NCBI GenBank assembly: GCA_938005475.1
Contig: CALLNY010000004.1
Span: 1-33,979, forward strand
Direction: 5' to 3'
Length of the DNA: 33,979 bases
Source of the DNA: an uncultured Bacteroidia bacterium
GTDB lineage: Bacteria; Bacteroidota; Bacteroidia; J057; CALLMJ01
Shown here: positions 16,096 to 26,450 of the stretch, piece by piece
How positions within the stretch are numbered: the first letter of the stretch is position 1
How the letters are laid out: each line of letters starts with the position of its first letter
Translations under genes and position numbers: made by a program
The notes under the pieces: model-generated
Database searches by the model: none
What the model was told of the DNA's origin: nothing
What the model saw: the letters and a program-made list of their open reading frames with translations, nothing else

Positions 16096-16103
16096 ATTTT
16101 TTA

Positions 16104-16754
16104 TTAAAGTTTCCAACCTTTATCTCCAATCAAAGGAACGAACTTGAACTCATCATATACTTTGGTTTCGTAGGCATTATCATCTTTTTTGATAACTTTA
16201 TACATTTTTTGAATTTCACGGTCTCCAACAGGAATAACCATAATTCCATTGATATTTAACTGTTTTAAGAGCGGTTCAGGGATACTCGGACTTGCCGCGG
16301 TAACTAAAATTCTATCGTAAGGAGCAAAAGTTTGCCATCCAAGAGTACCATCTCCAATTTTGATTTGTACATCATAGCCTAAAATTTTTAATTTTTCTTT
16401 GGTTAACAAAGCGATTTCTTTAAGTCTTTCAACAGAGAACACGATGGCACCCATTTCGCATAAAACAGCCGCTTGGTACCCTGAACCTAATCCAATTTCC
16501 AGTACTTTCAATCCTTTTTTTACTTCCAGTAATTGAGTTTGGAAAGCAACTGTATAAGGTTGGCTGATGGTTTGATTTAAAATGATAGGCAAGGCTCGGT
16601 CTTCGTATGCAGAATCCATTAAAAGCTCATCTACAAAAAGATGCCTTTTCACTTTTTGGATAGCGGCAAGAACTTCTGTATCGGTTATGCCTTTTTTTGC
16701 TAATTCTTTAACCAGCTTTTCCCGTAATCCCCTAAATTTGAATTCTTTATCCAA
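16104..16754 (-). CDS. pcm: Protein-L-isoaspartate O-methyltransferase
   Basis: A 216-residue SAM-dependent methyltransferase that methylates isoaspartyl residues arising in damaged proteins, allowing their repair. Landmarks: RHLFVDELLMDSAYEDRALP (37-56), NQTISQPYTVAFQTQLLE (about 60-77) with the conserved QTISQPY, VLEIGLGSGYQAAVL (SAM motif I, about 84-98), GDGTLGW (about 133-139) and APYDRILVTAA. It starts with TTG at 16754, only 2 bases after the ychF stop; there is no in-frame ATG before the conserved N-terminal helix. It is the third gene of apt-ychF-pcm. Length is normal. Confidence 0.92.
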   Translation of the reverse strand: MDKEFKFRGLREKLVKELAKKGITDTEVLAAIQKVKRHLFVDELLMDSAYEDRALPIILNQTISQPYTVAFQTQLLEVKKGLKVLEIGLGSGYQAAVLCEMGAIVFSVERLKEIALLTKEKLKILGYDVQIKIGDGTLGWQTFAPYDRILVTAASPSIPEPLLKQLNINGIMVIPVGDREIQKMYKVIKKDDNAYETKVYDEFKFVPLIGDKGWKL

Positions 16755-16756
16755 TG

Positions 16757-17854
16757 TTAAACAGAAGTTAAAAAGTGCATAATATCGCCATCTTGAACAA
16801 TATAATCTTTACCTTGAACAGTCATTTTACCTGCTTCTTTAATAGAGGCTTCCGAACGATATTGAACATAATCCTCGTATTTGATAACCTCTGCACGAAT
16901 AAAATGCTTCTCGAAGTCGGAATGAATTTCAGCCGCCGCTTGGGGAGCTTTAGAGCCTTTTTTGATGGTCCATGCTCTTACTTCTTTAACACCTACCGTG
17001 AAGTAGGTTTGTAATCCTAATAAATCAAATGCAGAACGAATTAACCTATCCAACCCTGATTCTTCTAACCCATATTCTTTTAGGAACATTTTTTTTTCTG
17101 TTTTATCGGTAATTTCTGCGATTTGCGCTTCTAATGCCGCACAAATCCGTAAAACATTAGCTCCCTCATGCTTTACCGATTCTCTTAACGCTTTCACATA
17201 AGCATTATCCTCATGTAAAGAAGCCTCATCTACATTAGCAACGTACATCATCGGCTTCATAGTAAGTAAAAATAGTTGCCTTATAATTTCTTTTTCTTCA
17301 TCAGAAGTTTCTAGAGTACGAGCATTATTACCTTTTTCTATGTGCTCTTTATATTTTTGATAAACAGCTAATTCTTGTTTAGCTTTGTTGTCACCGGCTT
17401 TGGCACTTCGTTCTAATTTACCAATTTTAGAGTTTAAGGTATCTAAATCTTTGATTTGAAGCTCAAGTTCAATAATTTCTTTATCCAGGACGGGGTCAAT
17501 AGGTCCTGATGAACGTACGATATTAGGGTCATCAAAACAACGAACCACATGTATAATAGCATCTACTTCACGTATATGGGTTAGAAAAGCATTGCCACGC
17601 CCTCCACCTTTGCTTGCACCTTTTACTAAACCTGCAATATCCACAAATTCTACCGTCGCATAAACTACTCTTTGGGGATTTACTATCTTTGCTAGTTCCT
17701 CTAAACGATTATCAGGAACATCTACAATACCAATGTTGGGGTCAATGGTTGCAAATTCATAATTAGCGGCTACATTTTGTATGTTAGTCAAAGCAGAAAA
17801 AAGCGTTGATTTTCCTACATTGGGTAATCCCACAATTCCACATTTTAATCCCAT
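16757..17854 (-). CDS. ychF: Redox-regulated ATPase YchF (Obg-like)
   Basis: A 365-residue P-loop protein of the YchF/OLA1 family, which prefers ATP over GTP and binds ribosomes. P-loop GIVGLPNVGKST (6-17), switch region FATIDPNIG (about 34-42), Walker B-like VDIAGLVKGASKGGGRGN (about 72-89), the altered base-specificity motif NVDE (about 203-206) in place of NKxD, a coiled-coil insertion around 130-190, and a C-terminal TGS domain (about 280-365: LQTYFTVGVKEVRAWT, FIRAEVIKYEDY). It lies 5 bases after apt and 2 bases before pcm. Confidence 0.96.
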   Translation of the reverse strand: MGLKCGIVGLPNVGKSTLFSALTNIQNVAANYEFATIDPNIGIVDVPDNRLEELAKIVNPQRVVYATVEFVDIAGLVKGASKGGGRGNAFLTHIREVDAIIHVVRCFDDPNIVRSSGPIDPVLDKEIIELELQIKDLDTLNSKIGKLERSAKAGDNKAKQELAVYQKYKEHIEKGNNARTLETSDEEKEIIRQLFLLTMKPMMYVANVDEASLHEDNAYVKALRESVKHEGANVLRICAALEAQIAEITDKTEKKMFLKEYGLEESGLDRLIRSAFDLLGLQTYFTVGVKEVRAWTIKKGSKAPQAAAEIHSDFEKHFIRAEVIKYEDYVQYRSEASIKEAGKMTVQGKDYIVQDGDIMHFLTSV

Positions 17855-17859
17855 ATGTT

Positions 17860-18399
17860 TTAGTATTCAATTAAATATTCAATTTTATCAGAAATTTTAG
17901 AAAGTTTTTGATATCCGCCTAAAAATTTGAGGTTAATAAGGAAAGAAAAACCAGCAAGCGATGCTTGTTTTTGTTGTACAAATTGGGCGGCGGCAGCCGC
18001 AGTCCCTCCTGTTGCTAATAAATCATCATGAACTAAAATAACATCCTGAGAATCAATAGCAAAATCCGGCATCTCAATAATTGCTGCTCCATACTCTAAA
18101 TTATAACTGACCTCCAAGTTATGTGGAGGCAATTTTCCTTTTTTTCTTACAATCACAAAGCCCGCTCCAAGTTCCTGAGCCATTAAACTCCCCAAAATAA
18201 ATCCCCTACTTTCTATGCCTATTACCTTCGTAATCCCTAAATCACGAAATGGCTCACACAATCCCATTACAACTCTTCTTACTAAATCCGCCTTTAATAA
18301 TAACGGGCTTATATCTTTAAATAACACGCCCGGCACCGGAAAATCAGGCACCTCCCTAATATTAGCGTATACCTCTTCTTGAAGAGCAGTTAAACTCAT
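17860..18399 (-). CDS. apt: Adenine phosphoribosyltransferase
   Basis: A 179-residue enzyme converting adenine and PRPP into AMP (purine salvage, including adenine released from methylthioadenosine). Signatures: IREVPDFPVPGVLFKDISPL (13-32), IGIESRGFILGSLMA (about 61-75), RKKGKLP, and the PRPP-binding loop VILVHDDLLATGGTAAAA (about 119-136). The frame is open up to 18501, but the family begins at MSLTALQEEV, and a promoter-like TTG-N22-TAATTTCG lies inside that extension, so the start is placed at 18399. First gene of apt-ychF-pcm and divergent from metH. Confidence 0.93.
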   Translation of the reverse strand: MSLTALQEEVYANIREVPDFPVPGVLFKDISPLLLKADLVRRVVMGLCEPFRDLGITKVIGIESRGFILGSLMAQELGAGFVIVRKKGKLPPHNLEVSYNLEYGAAIIEMPDFAIDSQDVILVHDDLLATGGTAAAAAQFVQQKQASLAGFSFLINLKFLGGYQKLSKISDKIEYLIEY

Positions 18400-18429
18400 C
18401 TTTGACAAAATTTTCGCTGAAAAATAATG

Positions 18430-18462
18430 CGAAATTACATATTTTGAGTTTCCCTTAAACAA
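18430..18462 (-). promoter_or_regulatory. Probable promoter for apt-ychF-pcm (TTG-N22-TAATTTCG)
   Basis: On the minus strand, TTG at 18460-18462 and TAATTTCG at 18430-18437 (one mismatch to TAnnTTTG) are 22 bases apart. It is 31 bases upstream of the ATG at 18399 and supports that start. Confidence 0.5.
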
Positions 18463-18551
18463 ATTTTTTGCGTTATCCCTATGAAATTTATTCCTAAACA
18501 CTAAATCAACTACCTGTAAAATTTTTATGAACTTTCTGACTTCTTATTTGT

Positions 18552-18559
18552 TATTTTTG
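18552..18559 (+). promoter_or_regulatory. -7 box for metH
   Basis: TATTTTTG continuing as CGAA, 14 bases before the metH ATG. No TTG at the right distance. The short apt-metH gap shows no cobalamin-riboswitch-like structure. Confidence 0.5.
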
Positions 18560-18572
18560 CGAACTTATTCCT

Positions 18573-21500
18573 ATGGATATTTTTCAAGCTATTGAACGAC
18601 GCATCTTGATTTTGGATGGTGCCATGGGTACCATGATTCAAAAATATAAACTTTCTGAAAAAGATTATCGTGGGTATCGCTTTACAGATTTTCATCGTGA
18701 TGTTAAAGGTAATAATGACCTACTTATTCTAACTCAACCAACTATTATTGAAGAAATTCACGAAGCCTATTTAAAAGCAGGTGCTGATATCATCGAAACC
18801 AATACCTTCAACGCTAATGCTATTTCTATGGCAGATTACGATATGCAGGATTTGGTCTATGAACTAAACTACGAAGGGGCTAGGCTTGCAAAAAATGTAG
18901 CATTAAAATATTCCACTCCTGAAAAGCCACGATGGGTAGCGGGCTCTATCGGTCCCACCAACAGAACCGCTTCGCTTTCTCCCGATGTTAATGACCCTGG
19001 CTATCGTGCTGTTACCTTTGATGATTTAGTCAAAGTGTATTACGACCAAGTAAAAGGATTAGTAGAGGGAGGTGCTGATTTGTTGTTAATTGAAACCATT
19101 TTTGATACCCTCAATGCAAAAGCCGCTATCTACGCTATTGAAGAGTTTACTATTCACACAGGTAAATCCTTGCCTATCATGATTTCGGTTACTATCACCG
19201 ATGCCTCAGGCAGAACCTTATCAGGTCAAACAACGGAAGCTTTCTGGAACTCTGTTAGCCATACCCAAAACCTATTCTCCGTAGGTATTAACTGTGCATT
19301 AGGAGCAAAAGATATGCGTCCTTATCTACAAATTTTATCTAAAATTGCTAATTGTTATGTTTCTGCACATCCTAATGCAGGGCTCCCCAATGCTTTCGGT
19401 GAGTACGATGAAACTCCTTTACAAATGCAAGAACAAATTCAAGATTTTTGCCAATCTGGCTTTGTCAATATTGTAGGTGGTTGTTGTGGTACTACCCCCG
19501 AACACATCCAAAAAATAGCAGAAATTGCCGCTCAATATCCCCCGCGAAAAATACCTGTCATAGAACCATATTTAAGACTATCAGGGCTTGAACCCGTCAC
19601 AATTTTCCCAGGCTCTAATTTTGTCAATATTGGAGAACGAACTAACGTAGCAGGTTCCCCTAAATTCAAGAAACTCATCATGGAAGGAAACTATGAAGAA
19701 GCATTAAGTATAGCAAGACAACAAGTTGAAGGCGGAGCCCAGATTCTTGACGTTAACATGGATGACGGGATGCTTAATGGGGAAGAAGCAATGGTTAAAT
19801 TCTTAAATTTGATAGCCGCAGAACCCGATATCGCTAAAATCCCTATCATGATAGACTCCTCTAAATGGACTATCATTGAAGCAGGATTAAAATGTTTGCA
19901 AGGCAAGGGGATTGTCAATTCAATAAGTTTAAAAGAAGGAGAAAAGACGTTTATTGAACAAGCCAAAAAAATTCGCCGTTACGGTGCGGCGGTGGTTGTC
20001 ATGGCTTTTGATGAAATAGGGCAAGCTGATACCTTTGAACGCAAAATAGCAATTTGTAAAAGAGCTTACGATATTCTGGTAAACCAAGTAGGTTTCCCTC
20101 CCCAAGATATAATTTTTGACCCCAACATCCTTACCATTGCAACAGGTATTGAAGAACACAACGAATATGGAAAAGCTTTCATTGAAGCTACACGCTGGAT
20201 AAAACAAAACCTACCTTTAGCCAAAGTAAGTGGAGGTGTAAGTAACATTTCATTTTCTTTTCGGGGTAACAACGTAGTACGGGAAGCTATTCATGCCGCT
20301 TTTCTGTATCATGCTATCCATGCAGGGTTAGATATGGGAATTGTTAATGCAGGACAATTAACCGTTTATGATGATGTACCCAAGGATTTATTGGAACTTG
20401 TTGAAGATGTTCTTTTCAATCGTAGACCTGATGCCACAGAAAGATTAGTAACTTTTGCAGAAACCATCAAAAATTCAGGGCAAGCCCAGTCTAAAACAGA
20501 AGAATGGCGAACCAAAGAACCCATAGAACGCCTTAAATATGCGCTTGTAAAAGGAATTGTAGATTATATTGAGCAAGATACCGAAGAAGTTAGAAAAAGG
20601 TATGCCACAGCATTAGAAGTGATTGAAGGACCTTTGATGGAAGGAATGAACATTGTGGGCGATTTGTTTGGTGAAGGTAAAATGTTTCTACCGCAGGTAG
20701 TCAAATCGGCAAGAGTGATGAAAAAAGCGGTTGCTTACTTAATTCCTTTTATTGAAGCAGAAAAAAAAGCCAGCGGCGTAAATAAAGCGGCAGGTAAAGT
20801 ACTTCTAGCCACCGTAAAAGGAGACGTGCATGACATCGGTAAAAACATCGTAGGCGTAGTGCTTGCTTGTAATGGTTACGAAATCATTGATTTAGGCGTC
20901 ATGATTCCTTGCGAAAAAATTTTAGAAACCGCTAAAAAAGAAAATGTAGACGTCATTGGTTTAAGTGGCTTAATTACTCCCTCGTTAGACGAGATGGTGC
21001 ATGTTGCCTCAGAAATGCAACGTCTAAATTTTAATATACCCCTCTTAATTGGCGGTGCAACCACTTCTAAAGCCCATACCGCCGTAAAAATTGAGCCCCA
21101 GTACCATAATAATGCTGTTATTCATGTTTTAGATGCTTCTAAATCTGTGACTGTCGTTTCTACACTCCTTTCTGATGACCAAAAAGAAAATTTTAAAAAA
21201 TCCATTAAAATCGAATATCAAAAATTAAGAGAAATTCACTCTAAAAAGAAACAACACAAAAACTACGTTTCCTTTGAAGAAGCACAAAACAATAAAATAA
21301 AAATTGATTTTTATCAAGAACCTACTCCTATACCCCGTTTTTGTGGTACCAAAGTAATTACTCCTAAAATTGAAGAAGTACGTCCTTTTATTGATTGGAC
21401 TCCGTTTTTTGCAACCTGGGAACTTAAAGGAAAATTTCCTGATATTTTTCAAAATCCTGAATATGGACAAGAAGCCCAAAAGTTATATGAAGATGCCAAT

Positions 21501-22232
21501 AAAATGTTAGATGAGTTCCAAAGATATGAATTCTTACAACTTAAAGGAGTTTTTGGTATTTATCCCGCTAATGCTGTAGGTGAAGATATTGAAGTCTATA
21601 TGGATGAAAGCCGTTCAACAGTATGGAAAAAGTTTCATTTCCTAAGGCAACAAATTGAAAAAGGTACCGGTTTATCACATTACAGTTTAGTAGATTTTGT
21701 AGCCCCAAAACAAACAGGGCAAAAGGACTATTTAGGAGGTTTTGCCGTGAATGCAGGTATTGGTTTAGAAAATATCGTTAAAAAATATGAACTAGACCAT
21801 GATGATTACCATGCTATTTTAGCTAAAGCTGTTGCAGATAGATTAGCAGAAGCTTTTGCAGAATATTTACATTTTTTAGTAAGAACCCAATACTGGGGCT
21901 ATAGTCAAGAAAAGTTTGATAATGAAAGACTTATAAAAGAAGATTATCAAGGGATACGACCTGCACCAGGCTATCCTGCCTGCCCTGACCATACCGAAAA
22001 AATTACACTTTTTGATTGGTTAAATGTCACTGAAAATACTGGTTTGATTTTAACCGAGAGCATGGCAATGTATCCTGCCGCCGCCGTAAGTGGTTTTTAT
22101 TTTGCTCATCCCAAAGCTCAATACTTCGGTTTAGGTGATATCGCCAAAGACCAAGTCCAAGATTACGCAAAACGTAAGAACGTAACCCAAGAATACGTAG
22201 AAAAGTGGCTTCAAACTCATTTAAATTATTGA
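18573..22232 (+). CDS. metH: Cobalamin-dependent methionine synthase
   Basis: A full-length 1219-residue four-module enzyme that transfers the methyl group of 5-methyl-tetrahydrofolate to homocysteine via methylcobalamin. Module 1 (about 1-320): DGAMGTMIQ, zinc ligands C241 (GINCALGA) and C304/C305 (GGCCGTT). Module 2 (about 345-620): pterin-binding, with [21 protein letters not shown] and [10 protein letters not shown]. Module 3 (about 645-890): cobalamin cap and Rossmann domain with D751-V-H753-D-I-G756, H753 being the lower cobalt ligand. Module 4 (about 920-1219): SAM-dependent reactivation domain, with [10 protein letters not shown] and [17 protein letters not shown]. The spacing of C241, C304, C305 and H753 matches the E. 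coli enzyme with a constant offset of 6. The stop overlaps the end of the convergent permease gene by 7 bases. Confidence 0.98.
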   Translation: MDIFQAIERRILILDGAMGTMIQKYKLSEKDYRGYRFTDFHRDVKGNNDLLILTQPTIIEEIHEAYLKAGADIIETNTFNANAISMADYDMQDLVYELNYEGARLAKNVALKYSTPEKPRWVAGSIGPTNRTASLSPDVNDPGYRAVTFDDLVKVYYDQVKGLVEGGADLLLIETIFDTLNAKAAIYAIEEFTIHTGKSLPIMISVTITDASGRTLSGQTTEAFWNSVSHTQNLFSVGINCALGAKDMRPYLQILSKIANCYVSAHPNAGLPNAFGEYDETPLQMQEQIQDFCQSGFVNIVGGCCGTTPEHIQKIAEIAAQYPPRKIPVIEPYLRLSGLEPVTIFPGSNFVNIGERTNVAGSPKFKKLIMEGNYEEALSIARQQVEGGAQILDVNMDDGMLNGEEAMVKFLNLIAAEPDIAKIPIMIDSSKWTIIEAGLKCLQGKGIVNSISLKEGEKTFIEQAKKIRRYGAAVVVMAFDEIGQADTFERKIAICKRAYDILVNQVGFPPQDIIFDPNILTIATGIEEHNEYGKAFIEATRWIKQNLPLAKVSGGVSNISFSFRGNNVVREAIHAAFLYHAIHAGLDMGIVNAGQLTVYDDVPKDLLELVEDVLFNRRPDATERLVTFAETIKNSGQAQSKTEEWRTKEPIERLKYALVKGIVDYIEQDTEEVRKRYATALEVIEGPLMEGMNIVGDLFGEGKMFLPQVVKSARVMKKAVAYLIPFIEAEKKASGVNKAAGKVLLATVKGDVHDIGKNIVGVVLACNGYEIIDLGVMIPCEKILETAKKENVDVIGLSGLITPSLDEMVHVASEMQRLNFNIPLLIGGATTSKAHTAVKIEPQYHNNAVIHVLDASKSVTVVSTLLSDDQKENFKKSIKIEYQKLREIHSKKKQHKNYVSFEEAQNNKIKIDFYQEPTPIPRFCGTKVITPKIEEVRPFIDWTPFFATWELKGKFPDIFQNPEYGQEAQKLYEDANKMLDEFQRYEFLQLKGVFGIYPANAVGEDIEVYMDESRSTVWKKFHFLRQQIEKGTGLSHYSLVDFVAPKQTGQKDYLGGFAVNAGIGLENIVKKYELDHDDYHAILAKAVADRLAEAFAEYLHFLVRTQYWGYSQEKFDNERLIKEDYQGIRPAPGYPACPDHTEKITLFDWLNVTENTGLILTESMAMYPAAAVSGFYFAHPKAQYFGLGDIAKDQVQDYAKRKNVTQEYVEKWLQTHLNY

Positions 22233-23911
22233 TTTTCAATCATATTTAATTTAGAATGTTTGAGACCATAACTAAAATAAAAAACAAGCCCCACTATCAG
22301 CCAAATAAAAAAATAAGCCCAATTTTTTTCTGCGATATGTGTCATCAGATAGAAACATGAAGTAATGCCCAATACAGGAATTAAAGAAAGTTTATATCGG
22401 AAGGTAAGATAAAATAAGGCTATTAACAAACAAAAGAATAAATAAGTAGGGACATGAAAATGTATGAAGGGCTCTAAAAAATTATTAGGGTTCATTTGAT
22501 AACTAAAAAACAAAAGGGTAAGCATAAGCGGAGTATAAATCCATTTTGCGTTGAGGTAAGGTACTTTAAATTTGGAGTTATACTGCTCATTTTTAAGTTG
22601 AAGAACTAAAATTCCACCACAAACCAAAACAAAAGCAAATAAAGTACCAACGCTGGTCAAATCCGTAACTTCGGTGAGGTTCATAAATAAAGCAGGGATA
22701 CCAACCACGAAACCTGTTAAAATCGTAGAAAACCCGGGAGTTTGGGTTTTAGGGTTAATTTTGCCGAAGATAGGGGGTAGTAACCCATCTCTACTCATAG
22801 ACATCCATATACGCGGTTGCCCCATTTGAAACACTAATAAAACACTTGCAATAGCAATCACAGCCGAAACAGCCACAATTTTAGCAACCCATTGTAAATG
22901 AACTTGTTCAAATACAAAAGCAAGCGGGTCTCCAACTCTTAAAGTTTCATAAGGGACCATTCCTGTCAGCACTAATGCAATTCCTATATACAAGATAGTA
23001 CAAATCAGCAAAGAATAAATCATTGCTTTAGGCAAATCCTTTTGGGGATTTTTACATTCCTCAGCGGCAGTACTTAAAGCATCAAAACCTATGTAAGCAA
23101 AAAAAACCGCAGAGACCCCTTTCAATACTCCTGAAATCCCATTCGGAAGAAAAGGGCTCCAATGGTCTGTATTCACATAAAAAGTTCCTATCACAATCAC
23201 CGCGATTATGACGGATATTTTTAAGGCTACCATTAAATTACTCGCTGTTTTAGATTCTTGTATTCCGATATAAACCAAATAAGTAATGATGGCAACAATA
23301 GAAAGCGCTGGTAAATCACAAATAATTTTTAATCCCCCGATTTGTGGAGCGTTGTTCCATGCGTTGTAACCTTCTAACAAATAACTTTCTATTTCGGATA
23401 ATTTTTTTCCACTTTGAACAAGGGATTCCACTTCGGTATGATAACGAGCGGCGCTTAAATAATCAATCGTAAAATATTCGGGAATTTTTAGTCCCCCAGA
23501 GTTTAATAAGGCAGTAAAATAATCAGACCATGAGATAGCAACCGCAATATTTCCTATGGCATATTCCACGATTAAAGCCCATCCTATAATCCAAGCTATC
23601 AATTCTCCAAAAGTAGCGTAAGCATAGGTATAAGCAGAGCCTGAAATAGGAACCATAGAAGCAAATTCTGCATAACATAAAGCAGAAAAACCACTAGCAA
23701 ACGCAGTAAAAATAAATAAAAATACTACACCCGGACCCCCATCCGCAGAAGCATTACCAATAGTAGCAAAAATACCTGCGCCTATAATAGCGGCAATCCC
23801 CAGCGAAGTTAAATCCCATACCCCTAAATTCTTTTTTAGGCTATGACCATCTGCTGTATTTTTTACGTCAGCTAAAATTTGGGATATTCTTTTCTTACGA
23901 AAAAGGTTCAT
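22226..23911 (-). CDS. APC-superfamily amino acid permease (cationic amino acid transporter-like)
   Basis: A 561-residue integral membrane protein with 12 or more hydrophobic segments. The N-terminal APC signature is [19 protein letters not shown] (about 34-52), with the GAGIF substrate-site motif on TM1, then [18 protein letters not shown] and [20 protein letters not shown] (TM2-TM3). [12 protein letters not shown]-like (here [20 protein letters not shown], about 267-286) is the TM6 motif. A longer external loop of about 50 residues around 148-200 follows TM4. It resembles YfnA/CAT-type exchangers or proton symporters, but the substrate is not fixed by sequence. Its ATG overlaps the glyA stop (ATGA), so translation is probably coupled to serine hydroxymethyltransferase; a serine/glycine or related substrate would fit but is inference. 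Confidence 0.9.
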   Translation of the reverse strand: MNLFRKKRISQILADVKNTADGHSLKKNLGVWDLTSLGIAAIIGAGIFATIGNASADGGPGVVFLFIFTAFASGFSALCYAEFASMVPISGSAYTYAYATFGELIAWIIGWALIVEYAIGNIAVAISWSDYFTALLNSGGLKIPEYFTIDYLSAARYHTEVESLVQSGKKLSEIESYLLEGYNAWNNAPQIGGLKIICDLPALSIVAIITYLVYIGIQESKTASNLMVALKISVIIAVIVIGTFYVNTDHWSPFLPNGISGVLKGVSAVFFAYIGFDALSTAAEECKNPQKDLPKAMIYSLLICTILYIGIALVLTGMVPYETLRVGDPLAFVFEQVHLQWVAKIVAVSAVIAIASVLLVFQMGQPRIWMSMSRDGLLPPIFGKINPKTQTPGFSTILTGFVVGIPALFMNLTEVTDLTSVGTLFAFVLVCGGILVLQLKNEQYNSKFKVPYLNAKWIYTPLMLTLLFFSYQMNPNNFLEPFIHFHVPTYLFFCLLIALFYLTFRYKLSLIPVLGITSCFYLMTHIAEKNWAYFFIWLIVGLVFYFSYGLKHSKLNMIENQ

Positions 23912-25185
23912 GGTCTCGTATAAGGTAACGGATATTGCTTCATCAGCTCATGAACTTCTTTTTTTACACTGGATATAATCTTTTCATTATTAGCATGGGA
24001 AATAATTTTATCAATCCAGTTAGCGATATGTTCCATTTCTTGTTCTTTGAGCCCACGCGTAGTGATAGCGGCTGTCCCTAAACGTATTCCTGAGGTAATA
24101 AAAGGGCTTTGGGTATCAAAGGGCACCATATTTTTATTAGCTGTGATATCAGCGGCTACTAAGGCTTGTTCAGCGGCTTTCCCTGTTATGTTTTTATTCC
24201 GCAAATCAATTAACATCAAATGATTATCTGTTCCCCCTGAAATAATTTTGTAACCTTTTTGTATTAACGCATTTGCTAATGCTTGTGCATTTTTAATAAC
24301 TTGTTGGCAGTAAGTTTTAAATTCAGGTTGTAAGGCTTCGCCGAAAGCAACGGCTTTTGCGGCTATCACATGCTCCAAAGGTCCTCCTTGTGTTCCCGGA
24401 AACACAGCTCCGTCTAATACTTGGCTTAACATCTTAATTTCTCCTTTCGGTGTCTTCTCTCCCATAGGATTAGGAATATCATGACGTAACATAATAATAC
24501 CACCGCGAGGTCCACGTAAAGTTTTGTGTGTAGTACTGGTTACAATATGACAGTGTTCTAACGCATCATTCAATAAACCGGTGGCTATAAGCCCAGCAGG
24601 GTGTGCAATATCAGCTAATACTAATGCACCAATTGCATCAGCTATCGCCCTAATTCTCGCGTAATCCCAATCACGAGCATAAGAACTTGCCCCGCAAATG
24701 ATAAGTTTAGGTTTTTCTGATTCCGCAATTTCCTCCATTTGTTCATAGTCTATTAAACCCGTATCCTCCTTGACACCATAAAATAATGGAACATAAATTT
24801 TACCCGAAAAATTGACAGGCGAGCCATGGGTCAGATGACCACCATGAGCTAAATTTAAACCTAAAATTTTATCTCCCGGTTTAAGAACCGCTAACATGAC
24901 GGATGCGTTGGCTTGTGCCCCTGAATGTGGCTGAACGTTTGCCCAACTCGCTTTAAATAAACGCTTTAACCTGTCAATCGCTAAATTTTCTATCTCATCT
25001 ACTACCTGACAACCTCCGTAGTAACGTTTCGCAGGTAATCCCTCCGCATATTTATTCGTTAAACAGGAACCCATCGCATCTAATACCGCTTGACTAACAA
25101 AATTTTCTGACGCAATCAACTCGATACCTTCATTTTGTCTTTGGAATTCTTTCTCTATCAATGAAAAAACTGGATCTTTATACAT
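23908..25185 (-). CDS. glyA: Serine hydroxymethyltransferase
   Basis: A 425-residue PLP enzyme interconverting serine and glycine while charging tetrahydrofolate with a one-carbon unit. Landmarks: [16 protein letters not shown] (about 14-29), [15 protein letters not shown] (about 45-59), [15 protein letters not shown] (about 82-96), [35 protein letters not shown] with the Schiff-base lysine, and [15 protein letters not shown] near the end. The frame is open to 25239, but family alignment favours [14 protein letters not shown] at 25185; the extra 18 residues are hydrophobic and non-conserved. The upstream minus strand has a weak TAATTTTA promoter-like box. The stop overlaps the permease start by 4 bases. 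Confidence 0.97.
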   Translation of the reverse strand: MYKDPVFSLIEKEFQRQNEGIELIASENFVSQAVLDAMGSCLTNKYAEGLPAKRYYGGCQVVDEIENLAIDRLKRLFKASWANVQPHSGAQANASVMLAVLKPGDKILGLNLAHGGHLTHGSPVNFSGKIYVPLFYGVKEDTGLIDYEQMEEIAESEKPKLIICGASSYARDWDYARIRAIADAIGALVLADIAHPAGLIATGLLNDALEHCHIVTSTTHKTLRGPRGGIIMLRHDIPNPMGEKTPKGEIKMLSQVLDGAVFPGTQGGPLEHVIAAKAVAFGEALQPEFKTYCQQVIKNAQALANALIQKGYKIISGGTDNHLMLIDLRNKNITGKAAEQALVAADITANKNMVPFDTQSPFITSGIRLGTAAITTRGLKEQEMEHIANWIDKIISHANNEKIISSVKKEVHELMKQYPLPYTRP

Positions 25186-25347
25186 CGTTTGCGATAAAAA
25201 CGTAAAATTAAAAGTTTTTTTAATAAAGATTACGAACAATTAGTTAAAAGTTATTATTGAGTTTGCACGTATAGTATTTAGCATTTCTTGACTTTACTTT
25301 GCTCACAATAACCTGGTAAAGATTTTCAATAAAATAAAGCATAAAAT

Positions 25348-25388
25348 AAAATTTAACTTTGCTCCTTATTTGAACAAAGCTAAATTTT
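25348..25388 (-). terminator. Rho-independent terminator of the lipoprotein/PepSY-like operon
   Basis: On the minus strand AAAATTTAGCTTTG (25375-25388) pairs with CAAAGTTAAATTTT (25348-25361): a 14-base stem with one G-T wobble and a 13-base loop. It is followed by ATTTTATG and starts about 20 bases after the stop at 25409. Confidence 0.8.
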
Positions 25389-25408
25389 CTATTCAGTTTC
25401 AAATTATT

Positions 25409-25990
25409 TTATTCTTTTTCAGGCACTTCCAAAATATTTTCCTTAATCTCGGGGGATAAGTTCTCTTCTTTCAACTCGTTACCATTTTCATCTACAAAAG
25501 TGATAACACGAGTAGAATTTTGAACTAAAACAATACGGTAGGCGGATTTATTATTTTTAGCAAGATATATTTTTTGGGAACCCTGAATTTTATAACCAGA
25601 GAAACGTTTCAATACGGCATCTTTTATGTTGGCAGGTAAACCTTTTTCGCCTTGCAACATCGTCATGTGACCACGTACTTCGCCGTTTTCTGTAATTCGG
25701 CAATGTGTAATGTAACCCTCTTGATTTTTAAATCTTGCAATATAGACGACCGGTTTACTCATGCCTTTATTTCCTCCTTTATTAGGTCTTTCGTTAACAA
25801 GCCATTTATCTACTGTTGTTCCAGGAAACATCCTTTGCTGTGTATCTTTTACTAATTGTGGAACATTAGTTACTTCAATTAAAGCTTGATTGAGCTTATG
25901 TTGACCACGATTACCAGGCTGGGCTATAAGACCTTGAAATTCAAGCAATAGAATACTCACTACTACAATTAAAAAACCAAACTTTTTCAT
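25409..25990 (-). CDS. PepSY-like exported protein
   Basis: A 193-residue protein with a signal peptide (MKKFGFLIVVVSILLLEF, cleavage near GLIAQ). Starting at ATG 25990 avoids nine non-signal residues in the longer frame. The mature part contains a PepSY-like pattern: VPQLVKDTQQRMFPGTTVDKW (about 44-64, here split as VPQLVKDTQQRMF and PGTTVDKW), then YIARFKNQEGYITHCRI with strand-like repeats, then LPANIKDAVLKRFSGYKI and YRIVLVQNSTRVITFVDENG. Such repeats of about 40 residues, with a helix followed by strands, occur in small periplasmic Bacteroidota proteins. No catalytic residues are apparent. It follows the DUF4878-like lipoprotein by 42 bases in one operon. Function is unknown. Confidence 0.7.
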   Translation of the reverse strand: MKKFGFLIVVVSILLLEFQGLIAQPGNRGQHKLNQALIEVTNVPQLVKDTQQRMFPGTTVDKWLVNERPNKGGNKGMSKPVVYIARFKNQEGYITHCRITENGEVRGHMTMLQGEKGLPANIKDAVLKRFSGYKIQGSQKIYLAKNNKSAYRIVLVQNSTRVITFVDENGNELKEENLSPEIKENILEVPEKE

Positions 25991-26032
25991 ACAAAAATTT
26001 TTAGGTTCATTTGACAATTTTCATGCCAGTTT

Positions 26033-26446
26033 TTATTGGAACAAGCTTATTTTCACAAGCCATCTTCCATCTATCTTCTCAACTTTTAAGTTGTTCACTA
26101 TAACTTTGCTGTTCTTATCTTTTATTTCGCAAATTTTTTTATTTTCTCCATCTCCATCTATGCATACGCAAGTATAGGGACCATTCGCTTCGTATTCTTT
26201 TATTTTCTGGGCATTACTCTCCTGAAACTGTTTTTTATCTTCCTCATTTTTCAGGAATTTTTCCATAACCTGTTCCATGGACTCTAAAAATTTAATACTC
26301 TCAGGAGCGGCATACTCTTTTGCTTTTTTTAAATCTATATGAACTAATGCCTCATTAAATGCTAAAGCAACGCTTTCAGGTGTATTACTAGAACTACAAC
26401 TAATCAGAAAACAACTTGTTAATATAAATAATACGAAATTTTTCAT
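26033..26446 (-). CDS. DUF4878-like lipoprotein
   Basis: A 137-residue lipoprotein: signal MKNFVLFILTSCFLIS then Cys17, SSSN. Residues 21-60 (TPESVALAFNEALVHIDLKK, then AKEYAAPESIKFL) fit the DUF4878 pattern, a NTF2-like fold frequent in Bacteroidota lipoproteins. A charged helix (about 62-88) follows, then a Cys pair region (YTCVCIDGDGENKKIC) and a C-terminal strand (VNNLKVEKIDGRWLVKISL). It is the first gene of a two-gene operon with the PepSY-like protein. The promoter box is only 5 bases from the ATG, so the message may be almost leaderless. Function is unknown. Confidence 0.75.
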   Translation of the reverse strand: MKNFVLFILTSCFLISCSSSNTPESVALAFNEALVHIDLKKAKEYAAPESIKFLESMEQVMEKFLKNEEDKKQFQESNAQKIKEYEANGPYTCVCIDGDGENKKICEIKDKNSKVIVNNLKVEKIDGRWLVKISLFQ

Positions 26447-26450
26447 GCCG

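Noticed and set aside
18400-18501. N-terminal extension of apt by 34 residues
   Set aside because: The family starts at MSLTALQ, and a TTG-N22-TAATTTCG promoter lies within the extension.
18400-18572. Possible cobalamin riboswitch upstream of metH
   Set aside because: The gap is only about 170 bases, holds two promoters and shows no B12-box or matching stems. The metH promoter box is 14 bases from the ATG.
20066-20272. Minus-strand frames opposite metH and ileS
   Set aside because: They lie opposite strongly conserved enzymes and show only shadow composition.
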